A stretch of DNA of 62,231 nucleotides from Balneolaceae bacterium. GTDB taxonomy: Bacteria; Bacteroidota; Rhodothermia; Balneolales; Balneolaceae. Below are positions 42,858 to 51,628 of the stretch, piece by piece. A model generated the notes under the pieces. That model did no database searches, had not been told where the DNA came from, and was given only the letters and a program-made list of their open reading frames with translations. Location: the NCBI GenBank assembly GCA_020832285.1, contig JAFIFB010000058.1, positions 1 to 62,231 on the forward strand, given 5' to 3'. Both the position numbers and the translations under genes were made by a program. Position 1 is the first letter of the stretch; every line of letters starts with the position of its first letter.

Positions 42858-43094
42858 TCAGTTAAACCGTTCGAATTCAATTCGCAATTTTGACAGATCA
42901 GGAAGATCTTTCTTCTCTTTCCACAAACCGGCACCCGCTTTCAATTTTTCCAATTTTTCACTTTCGGAGTGGCGGGAGATATATTCGGTTACAGCTTCAC
43001 GAATAATTTCACTTTTGCTTGTGCCGCGCTGACGGGAGAGGGTGTCCAACTCCTCTTTCATCTCGTCTGATATGTAAATCTGAATTCGTTTCAT
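42858..43094 (-). CDS. vapB: VapB-type ribbon-helix-helix antitoxin (toxin partner lost)
   Basis: 78 residues from the ATG at 43092-43094; an upstream in-frame start adds 18 unrelated residues. The N-terminal MKRIQIYISDEMKEELDTLS and RGTSKSEIIREAVTEYIS form the CopG/Arc ribbon-helix-helix DNA-binding domain. The C-terminal toxin-neutralising tail ends LSKLRIEFERFN. A truncated vapC start follows 11 nt downstream. An antitoxin kept without its toxin can still repress its promoter or neutralise related toxins. Confidence 0.8.
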   Translation of the reverse strand: MKRIQIYISDEMKEELDTLSRQRGTSKSEIIREAVTEYISRHSESEKLEKLKAGAGLWKEKKDLPDLSKLRIEFERFN

Positions 43095-43274
43095 TGTATT
43101 ATGATGTATGTATGAAATGTTTGTTATTGGGCAAACTAAATCAAACATTCGAATACTGATTAACCTGAGATCGACTTGCCCATCAATTAGGAAACGATAA
43201 GTCCACTATTAATACAAATTGAGTAAAGAACAATCTCAATCTGACGAAAATATCTCATTTAGCTTTGTTTGAAT

Positions 43275-45338
43275 TCACTTGTTTCCTCCAATTAACGGCG
43301 TCAGTTCTCCGGCGTATGTAAGCACAAGCCAGTGCATGGCGCGAGTACAGGCGATGTAGAGCATGCTGCGGTCCACATCGGTTTGGTAGTTTTCTGTGGT
43401 AACGTGCGGCACAATCACCCGGTCGAACTCCAGGCCTTTGGCCAGGTGGGAACTCGTAATTACAATACCTGAGAACAGGGCCGATTCTTCGGGCGATAGC
43501 AGATGCAGTTCATCGAGATGTTTTTTTAGATAGTTGTGCAGTTTTTTGGCCTGTTTTTGGGTTTTGCACAGAATACCAAGCGTCTGATCATCCGATGCCC
43601 GGAACTCCTCAGCCAACTTCAAAATAGTTTTCTTTTCGGTAATTCCGGATTCGAACCCAAGAACCTCCGGCTTTTCTCCGTGGCGTTCAATAGGGTCTGC
43701 AACCACATTTGAGGAAATCCGCTTGGTAAATTCTACAATCTCCCGCGTTGAACGGTACGTCGTGTTAAGCGTTACGGATTCCGACTCCGTAAAAATCTCA
43801 CCGATATCTTTCGCGGTTGTTGAGCTGTAGGGATTCACATTTTGGTTGGCATCCCCCAAAATCGTTTTGTTACAGGGAAACAGTTTGGAGAGCACCGCAT
43901 ACTGAACCGCCGTATAATCCTGCATCTCATCCACAATCAGGTGTTTTACATTTTGCATGGTATCCGCGCCGTCCATCTGCATCTTCAGGTATACCAGCGG
44001 AAACAGATCAGAAAATTCAAATATTGACCCTTTCGCGTATTGAAACATCTCCGGCCTCTCAATCCATTCATAAAACCCTTTATAGAGTACCCGCAGGTTG
44101 TCGCTCCCCATCATCTGTTTTACCTGCTTGCGGATTTCCTTCTTCTCTTCGGGTTTTAACATATATTTGAACTCCCGTTTCGCTTTTTTGATGATATCCG
44201 AGGCAATAGCGGTATGCCGGCGCATCAGCGGCAGCTGGTTGTTGGCATTGTAACGCTGACGAAGATACTGAACAGACACGGTTTTAAATCGCACCTTGAT
44301 CTCGTGCGGCTGAAATCGGTTGCGTTTCATCCAGCTCGAGTAGGTATTCAGCTTCGACAGAAATTCGGGGGTAGCTTTAAACTCAATTCGTTTGATGTAC
44401 TCCTCATCATGATCTTCAAGCAGCTTCTGAACCTGATTGAAAAATCCTTCAAATTTAAACTTATCGCCCAGCACCCTGTTCGCCAGCTCCTCCATCTCCA
44501 TTTCTGGTATGGTTTCTTCGCCCAGTTCGGGCAACACATTTGAGATATAATCGGAAAACACCTTGTTGGGTGAGATGATCATGATATCCCGCGAGGAGAG
44601 CGTGTCTTTGAATCGATAGAGCAGAAAGGCAATCCGGTGGAGCGCGATCGATGTTTTACCCGATCCGGCCACACCCTGTATGATCAGCACCGGAGATGTT
44701 TCATTACGTATGATTGCGTTCTGATCTCGCTGAATGGTGGCAACGATGTTTTTCATCTTGTCATCGGCCGAACGGCTAAGCTCTTTTTGAAGCACATCAT
44801 CGCGGATATAGAGTCCTGACTCCAGCATCATCTCCATCTCCCCATTCGTAATGCGAAACTGGCGCTTCCGCTCGATCTCGCCTTCGCGCGTTCCGTTTGG
44901 CGTTTCAAACGAGGCACTGCCCGGCTCAAAATCATAAAAAAGGCTCGAGACCGGGGCGCGCCAATCGTGAATCAGAGGTTTACTGTCGTCCTCATTTACA
45001 AAAGAGTGGATTCCCACATATACCGGCTCCCCTTCTTGCTCATTCTCTTCCCTGAAATCGATCCTGCCAAAATAGGGTCGGCTAATCAGCTTTTGGAGAC
45101 GTATTTTATACGCTGCTGCGGCCTCACCTGAGATCGCCTGCATATTCACCGATTGCTTTATGGAGGCTTTTTCTGCTGCATCCATGCCGGTTTTATTCTC
45201 ATAAAGGTAAGTTTTCTGCTCCTGAAGCTCCTTATGCTCCCGGTTCACTCGTTCATCTATGGCGATGTACGCGTCTTCGAGCTTATCAATAATTTCTTTG
45301 AGGTAGAGTCTCTCGTCTTTTTCTGTGGGGTTGAACAT
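43275..45338 (-). CDS. helD: HelD-like UvrD-family ATPase (RNA polymerase recycling type)
   Basis: 687 residues. N-terminal coiled-coil helices (RLYLKEIIDKLEDAYIAIDE) come before a beta region with PYFGRIDFREE and PVYVGIHSFVNED. The split motor follows: Walker A GVAGSGKTSIALHRIAFLLYR, Walker B-like HLIVDEMQDYT, motif III GDANQNVNPY, motif IV TYRSTREIVEFT and SSHLAKGLEFDRVIVPH. This order is that of HelD, which removes RNA polymerase from DNA, rather than UvrD or PcrA. Such genes are commoner in Gram-positive bacteria. It follows the toxin-antitoxin remnants. Confidence 0.88.
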   Translation of the reverse strand: MFNPTEKDERLYLKEIIDKLEDAYIAIDERVNREHKELQEQKTYLYENKTGMDAAEKASIKQSVNMQAISGEAAAAYKIRLQKLISRPYFGRIDFREENEQEGEPVYVGIHSFVNEDDSKPLIHDWRAPVSSLFYDFEPGSASFETPNGTREGEIERKRQFRITNGEMEMMLESGLYIRDDVLQKELSRSADDKMKNIVATIQRDQNAIIRNETSPVLIIQGVAGSGKTSIALHRIAFLLYRFKDTLSSRDIMIISPNKVFSDYISNVLPELGEETIPEMEMEELANRVLGDKFKFEGFFNQVQKLLEDHDEEYIKRIEFKATPEFLSKLNTYSSWMKRNRFQPHEIKVRFKTVSVQYLRQRYNANNQLPLMRRHTAIASDIIKKAKREFKYMLKPEEKKEIRKQVKQMMGSDNLRVLYKGFYEWIERPEMFQYAKGSIFEFSDLFPLVYLKMQMDGADTMQNVKHLIVDEMQDYTAVQYAVLSKLFPCNKTILGDANQNVNPYSSTTAKDIGEIFTESESVTLNTTYRSTREIVEFTKRISSNVVADPIERHGEKPEVLGFESGITEKKTILKLAEEFRASDDQTLGILCKTQKQAKKLHNYLKKHLDELHLLSPEESALFSGIVITSSHLAKGLEFDRVIVPHVTTENYQTDVDRSMLYIACTRAMHWLVLTYAGELTPLIGGNK

Positions 45339-45431
45339 CTGTTGAATAAACTGCAGAATTGAAAATTTAAAAATTTCAAAATACGAAGATTGATAATGAA
45401 TCTGTAATGAGTAGCTTAACTGCTTTCCAGG

Positions 45432-46688
45432 CTATATATCAGCAGCGTGCCCGATTAGAATATACACCATAGTTATATCATCATGCTGAGGCTCACTGCC
45501 GGTAAAGTAACCAACCTTCGATTGGATTGATGTCAAAGCTTCCTCAGCAGACTGAATGTCTGCTGTTTCAGAAAATGCTTCTATCAGGCGGGGATCACCA
45601 AATTGCTCACGATTTTGATTCATCGCTTCGTTGACGCCATCGGTGTAAATTAAGAGTCGATCACCCGGTTTCAGCGGAATGGTTTCACTGGTATAATTCA
45701 CCTTTCTTGTAATTCCGACAGGCAGACGCGGACCCTCCGCTTTCAGCTCGGTAATGGTTTCATCACGCAGGAGAAGCGGGGGCAACTGCCCGGCATTCGT
45801 AAAGGTAAATCGCATCTTCTTCATGTTCAGAATTCCGAAGAGCAGGGTTGTAAACATTCTGCGATCGGTTTTTTTGAAGAGCGGACCATTGATTCGGCTA
45901 AGCATTTCGCCCGTCTTTAGCTCCCGGGCTGCTTCGGCATGCAGCATTCCGCTGACCATGACCGCCGTCATTGCCGCACTCATCCCTTTTCCGCTGACAT
46001 CCGCTACAGTAATGCCGAGTTCGGAGTTACTCCCGTTTTTTTGAAAGTAGTCGAAATAATCACCGCCTACCTCAGTGGCCGGCAGGCAGATTCCTGCAAT
46101 ATCCACTCCTGGCAGATCCGGCGCTTGTGACGGCATGATTCCCATCTGCATCTTCCTGGCTGTATCCAGTTCTCCCTGCAACCGTACACGCTCAAGGTGG
46201 ATACGGTAACTCGCTTTGAGGTTTAGTCGCATCGTATAATATGAAACGGCGAAAATACCGATGATCCCAATGGCGACAAAGGTTCCCAGCCAGTAGATTA
46301 ATGAATCGGAAATACTGAAATTGATGCTTTGTTGGGGAAACATGAAGCTGTGGGCATAATCTGCAAACCACTGCATATTGAACAAGCCCAAAGCAAAACC
46401 AATAAATGCAAACACAAGGCCGGTTGATTCCTGTACGATCCGGCTGGCTGTTTTCAGGCGATTCCAAAACAGGGTACGGAAAATCGCTATCAGGATAAGT
46501 ATATGTAAGAAGACAAAATAGCTGTAGGCGAGATGAACGATCAGAAGTTTCAGACTGCTATATGGGTCTTCAGGATAAGGTTGATAGTTGATAAACCAGT
46601 TAACCAGCGCAAGGCTGCTGGCAATCAGCAGCCATATTAGCAGCTCTTTGGCAAGTGGAGTTTCTTTGTTTGGAAACGATTGGTTCAT
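45432..46688 (-). CDS. Membrane-bound SpoIIE/RsbU-type PP2C phosphatase
   Basis: 418 residues. Four hydrophobic helices occupy about 15-155, followed by a coiled-coil linker (RIHLERVRLQGELDTARKMQ). A SpoIIE-family phosphatase domain spans about 175-412: PATEVGGDYFDYF, ITVADVSGKGMSAAMTAVMVSG, TNAGQLPPLLL and DRLLIYTDGVNEA, ending HDDITMVYI, with the metal-binding Asp residues intact. Such proteins dephosphorylate anti-sigma-factor antagonists in partner-switching cascades. No anti-sigma or antagonist gene is adjacent, so the target is unknown. Confidence 0.92.
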   Translation of the reverse strand: MNQSFPNKETPLAKELLIWLLIASSLALVNWFINYQPYPEDPYSSLKLLIVHLAYSYFVFLHILILIAIFRTLFWNRLKTASRIVQESTGLVFAFIGFALGLFNMQWFADYAHSFMFPQQSINFSISDSLIYWLGTFVAIGIIGIFAVSYYTMRLNLKASYRIHLERVRLQGELDTARKMQMGIMPSQAPDLPGVDIAGICLPATEVGGDYFDYFQKNGSNSELGITVADVSGKGMSAAMTAVMVSGMLHAEAARELKTGEMLSRINGPLFKKTDRRMFTTLLFGILNMKKMRFTFTNAGQLPPLLLRDETITELKAEGPRLPVGITRKVNYTSETIPLKPGDRLLIYTDGVNEAMNQNREQFGDPRLIEAFSETADIQSAEEALTSIQSKVGYFTGSEPQHDDITMVYILIGHAADI

Positions 46689-46830
46689 GCGCTGTTTGTG
46701 GGTGATGAATCAAGACTGGAATGATTCATTAATCCACGAACTTACTAAAATCACCACAGATAACACAGACAATCGTTTGTGGCAATTCGAGCACTATTTG
46801 CTAATTGTGTTAAACATATAAGTTGAAAAA

Positions 46831-46850
46831 TGACTATATTCAAGTAGTCA
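46831..46850. promoter_or_regulatory. Palindromic operator candidate upstream of the Phd/PIN module
   Basis: TGACTA and TAGTCA, separated by eight A/T-rich bases, lie 16 bp before the antitoxin ATG. Phd/YefM antitoxins typically bind such palindromes to autorepress. Confidence 0.5.
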
Positions 46851-46866
46851 CTTCACCTTCAGCGCC

Positions 46867-47097
46867 ATGAAAAAAACAGTTTCTATAACAGAGTTTAAGT
46901 CGAAATGTCTCTCCTACATGCGGGATGTGGACGAAAAAGGAGTTCACCTTGTTATTACAAAGCATGGCAAATCTATAGCAGAGGTCCAGCCTGTGCTAAA
47001 TAAACGTTCCGGCCAGAATCCACTTAAAGATTCTGTATTAAAACAGGACGATATACTCTCTCCGATTGACACAGATTGGGAGGTACTTAAAGAGTGA
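46867..47097 (+). CDS. Phd/YefM-family antitoxin
   Basis: 76 residues. The N-terminal Phd fold reads KTVSITEFKSKCLSYMRDV and VHLVITKHGKSIAEVQPV. The C-terminal disordered toxin-binding tail is SPIDTDWEVLKE. It binds DNA as a dimer, represses the operon and neutralises the toxin encoded immediately downstream. The genes overlap by 4 bp (GTGA), so synthesis is coupled with antitoxin first. A palindrome at 46831-46850 is the probable operator. Confidence 0.9.
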   Translation: MKKTVSITEFKSKCLSYMRDVDEKGVHLVITKHGKSIAEVQPVLNKRSGQNPLKDSVLKQDDILSPIDTDWEVLKE

Positions 47098-47486
47098 TAC
47101 TGCTGGATACTCATGCCCTGATTTGGTACGCCAATGAAGATGCTGAAATGCCGGATTCGTTATGGAGGCGAATCAATCAGGAGGATCAGTTTCTGGTATC
47201 AGCAATATCAGTGTGGGAAATTGCGATGTTAGTTGATAAAAACAGGCTAATTCTAAATTTACCAGTGAACGAGTGGATTGAAACGGCAGCCAACCATTTC
47301 CCGATAGTCTGGATCGATTTGAATATTGATATCTGTTTGAAATCAACACAACTGCCGGGTGACTTTCACAAAGATCCAGCAGACCGTTTTATCGTTTCTA
47401 CCTGTATTCTGAATGGCGCCAAACTCATCACACGCGATAAGAAATTGCTCACTTACCCTTATCTCGAAACAGAGTGGTCGAGTTAG
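47094..47486 (+). CDS. PIN-domain (VapC-type) toxin
   Basis: 130 residues starting at GTG 47094 within the antitoxin stop. The PIN acidic residues are present: MILLDTHALIWY (Asp5), SVWEIAML, DPADRFIVST and ITRDKKL. It is a Mg2+-dependent ribonuclease, usually cutting tRNA or rRNA, held in check by the upstream antitoxin. Length and motifs are complete, so the module should be active. Confidence 0.92.
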   Translation: MILLDTHALIWYANEDAEMPDSLWRRINQEDQFLVSAISVWEIAMLVDKNRLILNLPVNEWIETAANHFPIVWIDLNIDICLKSTQLPGDFHKDPADRFIVSTCILNGAKLITRDKKLLTYPYLETEWSS

Positions 47487-47601
47487 TAAGCTCAAGTTTA
47501 GTTACTTGGAAATACTAAACAACTGTTTTCTGACAGATTTGGGGAATCGTGATACTCCAATTGATGTGAATTGAGTGATTATTGTTCACCTATATTGTAT
47601 T

Positions 47602-47628
47602 AATTAGGGGAATTGTACTCCCCTAATT
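47602..47628. promoter_or_regulatory. Perfect 10-bp inverted repeat before the ATPase pseudogene
   Basis: AATTAGGGGA (47602-47611) and TCCCCTAATT (47619-47628) with a 7-nt spacer, 58 bp before the ATG. A related half-site AATTGAGGGA follows. It could be an operator or a transcript hairpin of the former gene. Confidence 0.45.
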
Positions 47629-47686
47629 TATATAAATTGAGGGAATTGATTAGTATAATTATTCAACAGAAAATTAAATTTCCACT

Positions 47687-48827
47687 ATGACTCGCGTAAT
47701 ACCAAGAGAAGTAAATATTGCAAAGCATATTCAAAAAGGGAAGGTTCTGATCATCTAAGGTGCTCGTCAGGTAGGCAAAACGACTCTTTTGAAGCAGTTC
47801 CTGGAACAGACGAATCTGAACTATCAGTCCTATACAGGGGATGATTTTTCGTTTTCTGCAGATTTCGCGAAATGTGAATTGCGGTTGATAGAGCAAATGA
47901 TGTCAAATATTGATCTATTGGTTATTGATGAAGCTCAAAAGATTGAAAATATAGGAACAGCCCTGAAGCTTGTGGTTGATCACTTCCCCGATAAGTATGT
48001 GATTGTGACCGGCTCTTCATCCTTCGATCTTGCCAATTCAACGGATGAACCACTGACCGGCAGAAAAAATATAATCACTCTATATCCAATCTCATTAAAA
48101 GAACTCAAACAGACCACCACAGTCTACGAATTGGATAAACAGATTGAAGAACGATTAAATCTATGGCTCTTATCCGGAAGTAGTGACTTCAAAAGAAACC
48201 AAAATTAAAGAAGATCGAATTACAGAAATAAAAAATTCATATCTGATCAAAGATATACTCGAGTTTCAGAGGCTGAGACGTCCGAAGGTTATTCTTGACC
48301 TCTTAAAATTACTAGCCTTTCAAATTGGAAGCCAGGTATCTACCGTTGAGCTTGGAAAACAGCTTGGGCTTGACAAAAAAACCGTACAGAGATATCTCGA
48401 CCTGCTTGAGAAATCGTTTGTCTTGATTTCACTTGGCGGATTTTCCAGAAATCTCAGGAAGGAAGTGTCAAAAATGAATATGTATTATTTCATGGATCTG
48501 GGTATCCGTAATGCAGTTATTGCCAACTTCAACTCACCGGACATGCGGAATGATGTGGGGCAGCTCTGGGAAAACTTCCTTTTCATCGAGCGCATCAAAA
48601 GAAACGCGTTTGCCTGGCACACCGCCAATTACTACTACTGGCGCACCTACGATCAAAAAGAGATCGATCTGATTGAGGAAAGCGGTGGAAAACTCCGGGG
48701 ATTCGAGTTTAAATGGAATCCATCAAAAAAAACAAAGGCTCCAAAAGCATGGATTGAAACCTATGAAAATGCCTCTTATGAGGTGATTACCAGGGATAAC
48801 TACAGGGTGTTTGTGATAGCGGATTAG
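47687..48827 (+). pseudogene. AAA/DUF4143-family ATPase, disrupted by a stop codon and a frameshift
   Basis: From ATG 47687 the frame reads MTRVIPREVNIAKHIQKGKV and LII, then TAA (47756-47758), then GARQVGKTTLLKQFLEQ: the stop sits just before the Walker A motif. VIDEAQKIENIG (Walker B) and IVTGSSSFDLAN follow. At an AAA run (48157-48159) one extra base shifts the frame. The correct continuation, IYGSYPEVVTSKETKIKEDR, is in another frame through the DUF4143 C-terminal domain, with FEFKWNPSKK near the end. Intact homologues are about 380 residues. The function of the family is poorly known. Confidence 0.85.
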
Positions 48828-48859
48828 ATGGGATTTTGTTATTTGTTATTGGTGTATAC

Positions 48860-48920
48860 CTGTCATCGGTAGCCCCTCATCTTGCCCAAAACCGGGGCAA
48901 CACTATTTCAGAAGTGACAG
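48860..48920. repeat. Dispersed repeat family D, compact copy 1
   Basis: 61 bp. CTGTCATCGGTAGCCCCTCA at the left, CACTATTTCAGAAGTGACAG at the right. TTGCCC and GGGGCAA pair in the centre. It forms one near-palindrome. Confidence 0.7.
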
Positions 48921-48973
48921 AAATCCACTTTTATATAGAATCATAATTTCGATCATTGCGGACCCACCCCAAC

Positions 48974-49010
48974 CCCTCCCTCCGGCGAAAAGCACGCCGC
49001 AAGGAGGGGC
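48974..49010. repeat. Hairpin repeat shared with the core of family A
   Basis: CCCCTCCCTCCGGCG and CGCCGCAAGGAGGGG around an AAAAGCA loop; the same hairpin lies inside the 201-bp elements at 35378 and 59743. It is an isolated copy here. Confidence 0.65.
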
Positions 49011-49055
49011 TTTCACCTATTTCGAAGGCAACCACTCGACAAAAGAGTCACCCCT

Positions 49056-49152
49056 TCCCCCGAGGGGTCGGGATTAGAAAAACACTAACTTGTGCCGTGC
49101 AGTTGCGGCATAGGGAAGGGGCCGGGGGATGGGTCCGAATGGATAGGGCCAA
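49056..49152. repeat. Dispersed repeat family C, copy 2 (inverted)
   Basis: The reverse complement of this stretch matches 61901-61992 almost base for base over about 85 bp (CAGTTGGCCCTATCCA through TCTAATCCCGACCCCT). It directly abuts a family D copy. Confidence 0.8.
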
Positions 49153-49214
49153 CTGTCACCAGTAGCCCCTCATCTTGCCCAAAAAAGCAGGGCAACACTA
49201 TTTCAGATCTGACA
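49153..49214. repeat. Dispersed repeat family D, compact copy 2
   Basis: CTGTCACCAGTAGCCCCTCA then TTGCCC, GGGCAACACTATTTCAG and TGACA, nearly identical to 48860-48920 in the same orientation. The following 340 bp up to the next gene is A/T-rich without recognised features. Confidence 0.75.
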
Positions 49215-49552
49215 AAATATATCTCCCCTTGAGGGGAGTACGGCTTTAGCCGGGAGGGGTGTTTGATGCGTCAATTAGAAGTTTTTCCCAATCTTTCATA
49301 GCCAACACAATTTCTGCTATTTTCCTTTCCCGATAATCACTTAACGATTTTACCCATTATCACAACAAACATGTACGTTATGAGATTTTTCATGTATTTG
49401 ATTAACTCATAAACTGAATCGATTCAAACTTTTTTATAACTCCTGTTGTATTACTATCATTGATCTGTTCATTTTTAAAATCAACAGGATATTAGAGGCT
49501 ACACTATCTTTTCCTGTTCATCAAACATTCAGTACCGTTAATCATTTAAAAT

Positions 49553-50683
49553 ATGGATCCTCTTGCACATACACTTTTTGGTGCGACAATGGCAGAAGCC
49601 GGCCTGAAAAGAAAAACGGCTCTGGCAACAGCCACATTAATTATTGGTGCAAATATTCCTGATGTTGATGGCTTAGCCATGCTGATCAGTTCCGATTATG
49701 GACTATGGTTTCGCAGAGGGTGGACTCACGGAATTCTGGCACTGATGATCTGGCCCTTTCTGTTGACTGGCATGATGATTGGCGTTGACCGTTTGATTCA
49801 GAAGAGAATGCAGCGACGGAATCGCACGCGTCAGGGTCCGCCAATGCGGCCTTTAATGCTATTGGGTATCGCATTTCTCGGGGTTTGGAGCCATCCTCTG
49901 CTGGACTGGCTGAACACCTATGGTATCCGCCTTCTTATGCCGTTCAATGATACCTGGTTCTACGGCGATACACTCTTTATCGTTGATCCATGGTTCTGGC
50001 TGCTTGCCGGTGCAGGGGTGGTACTTGCGAGATCAAATTCATGGCTTAGTATAAGCGGATGGATCGTACTTGGCACGGCTGTCACAGCCCTGATTACCAC
50101 TGCAGATGTAGTTCCGCTGTTTTTGAAAGTAATTTGGCTGACAGGTTTCATTGCGATTATTATTGTTCGTTGGTCGGGACGGTATCACGGAGCCACGCAG
50201 CCTATAACATTCACACTTCTGGCACTCCTCTTGCTCTACATAGCGTTCATGATCACCGGGTCGAAACTAACCGCTTCACATGCCCGCGCCCAGTTTAGTG
50301 AAGAGGAGATAGAAATAAAACAGGTGATGGCAAACCCGCTCCCGGCTCGTCTTCTGCTGCGAACCGGCATTGCAGCTTCAGAGAATCACTATTACCGGTT
50401 CAGAATAAACTGGATGCGCCCCGGTAGTTTTGAAGCCATCGGTGAACCGATTCCGATCGTGGAACCGGATGATATTATAGAAGCGGCCCTGAACTCACCC
50501 GATGTACGCGGCTTGCGCAACTGGATCCGTTTTCCTTATTACGAGGTGCAGCAGTTAGATGATGGCTGGAAAGTGTTTATCCGGGATTTGCGATATGTCC
50601 ATCCAGAAGAGGAATTGGAGGCAGATATTGGGTTTGCCGTGGTAGAGCTGGATGATGATTTACAGGTGCGCAGTGTGCATTAG
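49553..50683 (+). CDS. Membrane-bound metal-dependent hydrolase (YdjM/YbcI-like)
   Basis: 376 residues. The N-terminus MDPLAHTLFGATMAEAGLKR and IIGANIPDVDGLAML carry the His and Asp residues typical of the YdjM/DUF457 family, with FRRGWTHGILAL and WSHPLLDWLNTYG adding further His/Asp. About six membrane helices extend to residue 235. The remaining 140 residues form a soluble domain with RIRWM-like strands (YYRFRINWMRPGSF). The reaction is unknown; E. coli YdjM is SOS-regulated. Confidence 0.88.
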   Translation: MDPLAHTLFGATMAEAGLKRKTALATATLIIGANIPDVDGLAMLISSDYGLWFRRGWTHGILALMIWPFLLTGMMIGVDRLIQKRMQRRNRTRQGPPMRPLMLLGIAFLGVWSHPLLDWLNTYGIRLLMPFNDTWFYGDTLFIVDPWFWLLAGAGVVLARSNSWLSISGWIVLGTAVTALITTADVVPLFLKVIWLTGFIAIIIVRWSGRYHGATQPITFTLLALLLLYIAFMITGSKLTASHARAQFSEEEIEIKQVMANPLPARLLLRTGIAASENHYYRFRINWMRPGSFEAIGEPIPIVEPDDIIEAALNSPDVRGLRNWIRFPYYEVQQLDDGWKVFIRDLRYVHPEEELEADIGFAVVELDDDLQVRSVH

Positions 50684-50776
50684 TGGTTAATCAAACCGAT
50701 GTACTGTATTTCATTTCTGTCTTTTAACTAATTATTCCTTTTTATTCATTAAAACCACCACCGAAAACTTCCTTTA

Positions 50777-51628
50777 ATGGCCCAAATTCAAGTAACAAAA
50801 GCATCGGGGAAGCAGGAACCGTTTGATGAATCCAAGCTAAGGCGGTCGCTAAAAAATGCGGGAGCATCGGATCTTATCATCGACTCGATTACCCATTCCA
50901 TAAAAGATCTGCTGGTTGAAGGAATCACTACACGGAAAATCTATCGTGAAGCATTCCGGCAACTCAGGGCTGAATCTCATCGTGTAGCCGGACGCTATAA
51001 ACTTAAAGAAGCTATTCTTGAGCTGGGCCCGACCGGATTTCCTTTTGAGCGTTTTGTTGCTGAAATATTGAATAGAGTGGGTTATAAAACCGAAGTGGGC
51101 GTTAAAGTTCAGGGCGATTGTGTTACCCACGAAATTGATGTGATTGCTGTAAAAGATGATCACTACTATATGGTGGAGTGCAAGTTTCACAACAAGAAGG
51201 AAAATAGTTGCAATGTGCAGGTTCCCTTGTATATACAATCACGGTTTTTAGATGTAAAAAATAACTGGACCCGTCAGCCGGGTCATGCCGGAAAAGAACA
51301 CTCTGGTTATGTGGTTACAAACACCAGGTTCACTCAGGATGCTCTCGATTACGGAGAATGCATCGGGTTAAATCTATTGAGCTGGGACTATCCAAAAGAT
51401 AACGGGTTGAAAGATGTGATCGGTCGCCTGAATCTACATCCGGTCACATGCCTCTCAACTCTTACCAAAGTTGATAAAGAACAGCTTACGGACAAAGGAA
51501 TTGTACTTACAGTGCAGCTTTATGAAAATAGGAGTGTACTGGAAGAGATCGGAATCGACAAGCGCAAGGCAAACCGGGTCATCAAAGAAGCTCGTGCAAT
51601 CTGTAATTCCCATTCCAGTAATTCATGA
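50777..51628 (+). CDS. ATP-cone domain fused to an Mrr-type restriction endonuclease domain
   Basis: 283 residues. Residues 3-85 are an ATP-cone (QIQVTKASGKQEPFDESKLR, then EGITTRKIYREAFRQLR), the ATP/dATP-sensing module of ribonucleotide reductases and NrdR. Residues 88-205 are a PD-(D/E)xK nuclease of Mrr type: FPFERFVAEILNRVGYKTEV, Asp121 in HEIDVI and Glu134-Cys-Lys136 in YMVECKF. The C-terminus has helices resembling a helix-hairpin-helix. Its stop overlaps the start of a beta-CASP nuclease gene by 4 bp, so the two probably act together. An ATP- or dATP-controlled nuclease is inferred. Confidence 0.88.
   Translation: MAQIQVTKASGKQEPFDESKLRRSLKNAGASDLIIDSITHSIKDLLVEGITTRKIYREAFRQLRAESHRVAGRYKLKEAILELGPTGFPFERFVAEILNRVGYKTEVGVKVQGDCVTHEIDVIAVKDDHYYMVECKFHNKKENSCNVQVPLYIQSRFLDVKNNWTRQPGHAGKEHSGYVVTNTRFTQDALDYGECIGLNLLSWDYPKDNGLKDVIGRLNLHPVTCLSTLTKVDKEQLTDKGIVLTVQLYENRSVLEEIGIDKRKANRVIKEARAICNSHSSNS

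Noticed and set aside
42562-43032. 156-aa continuous protein
   Set aside because: Only the first 73 residues resemble an antitoxin; the remainder is antisense of vapC' and vapB, so it is treated as a truncated gene.
48860-49214. CRISPR-like array
   Set aside because: The repeats differ in sequence and orientation, are not regularly spaced and have no cas genes nearby.
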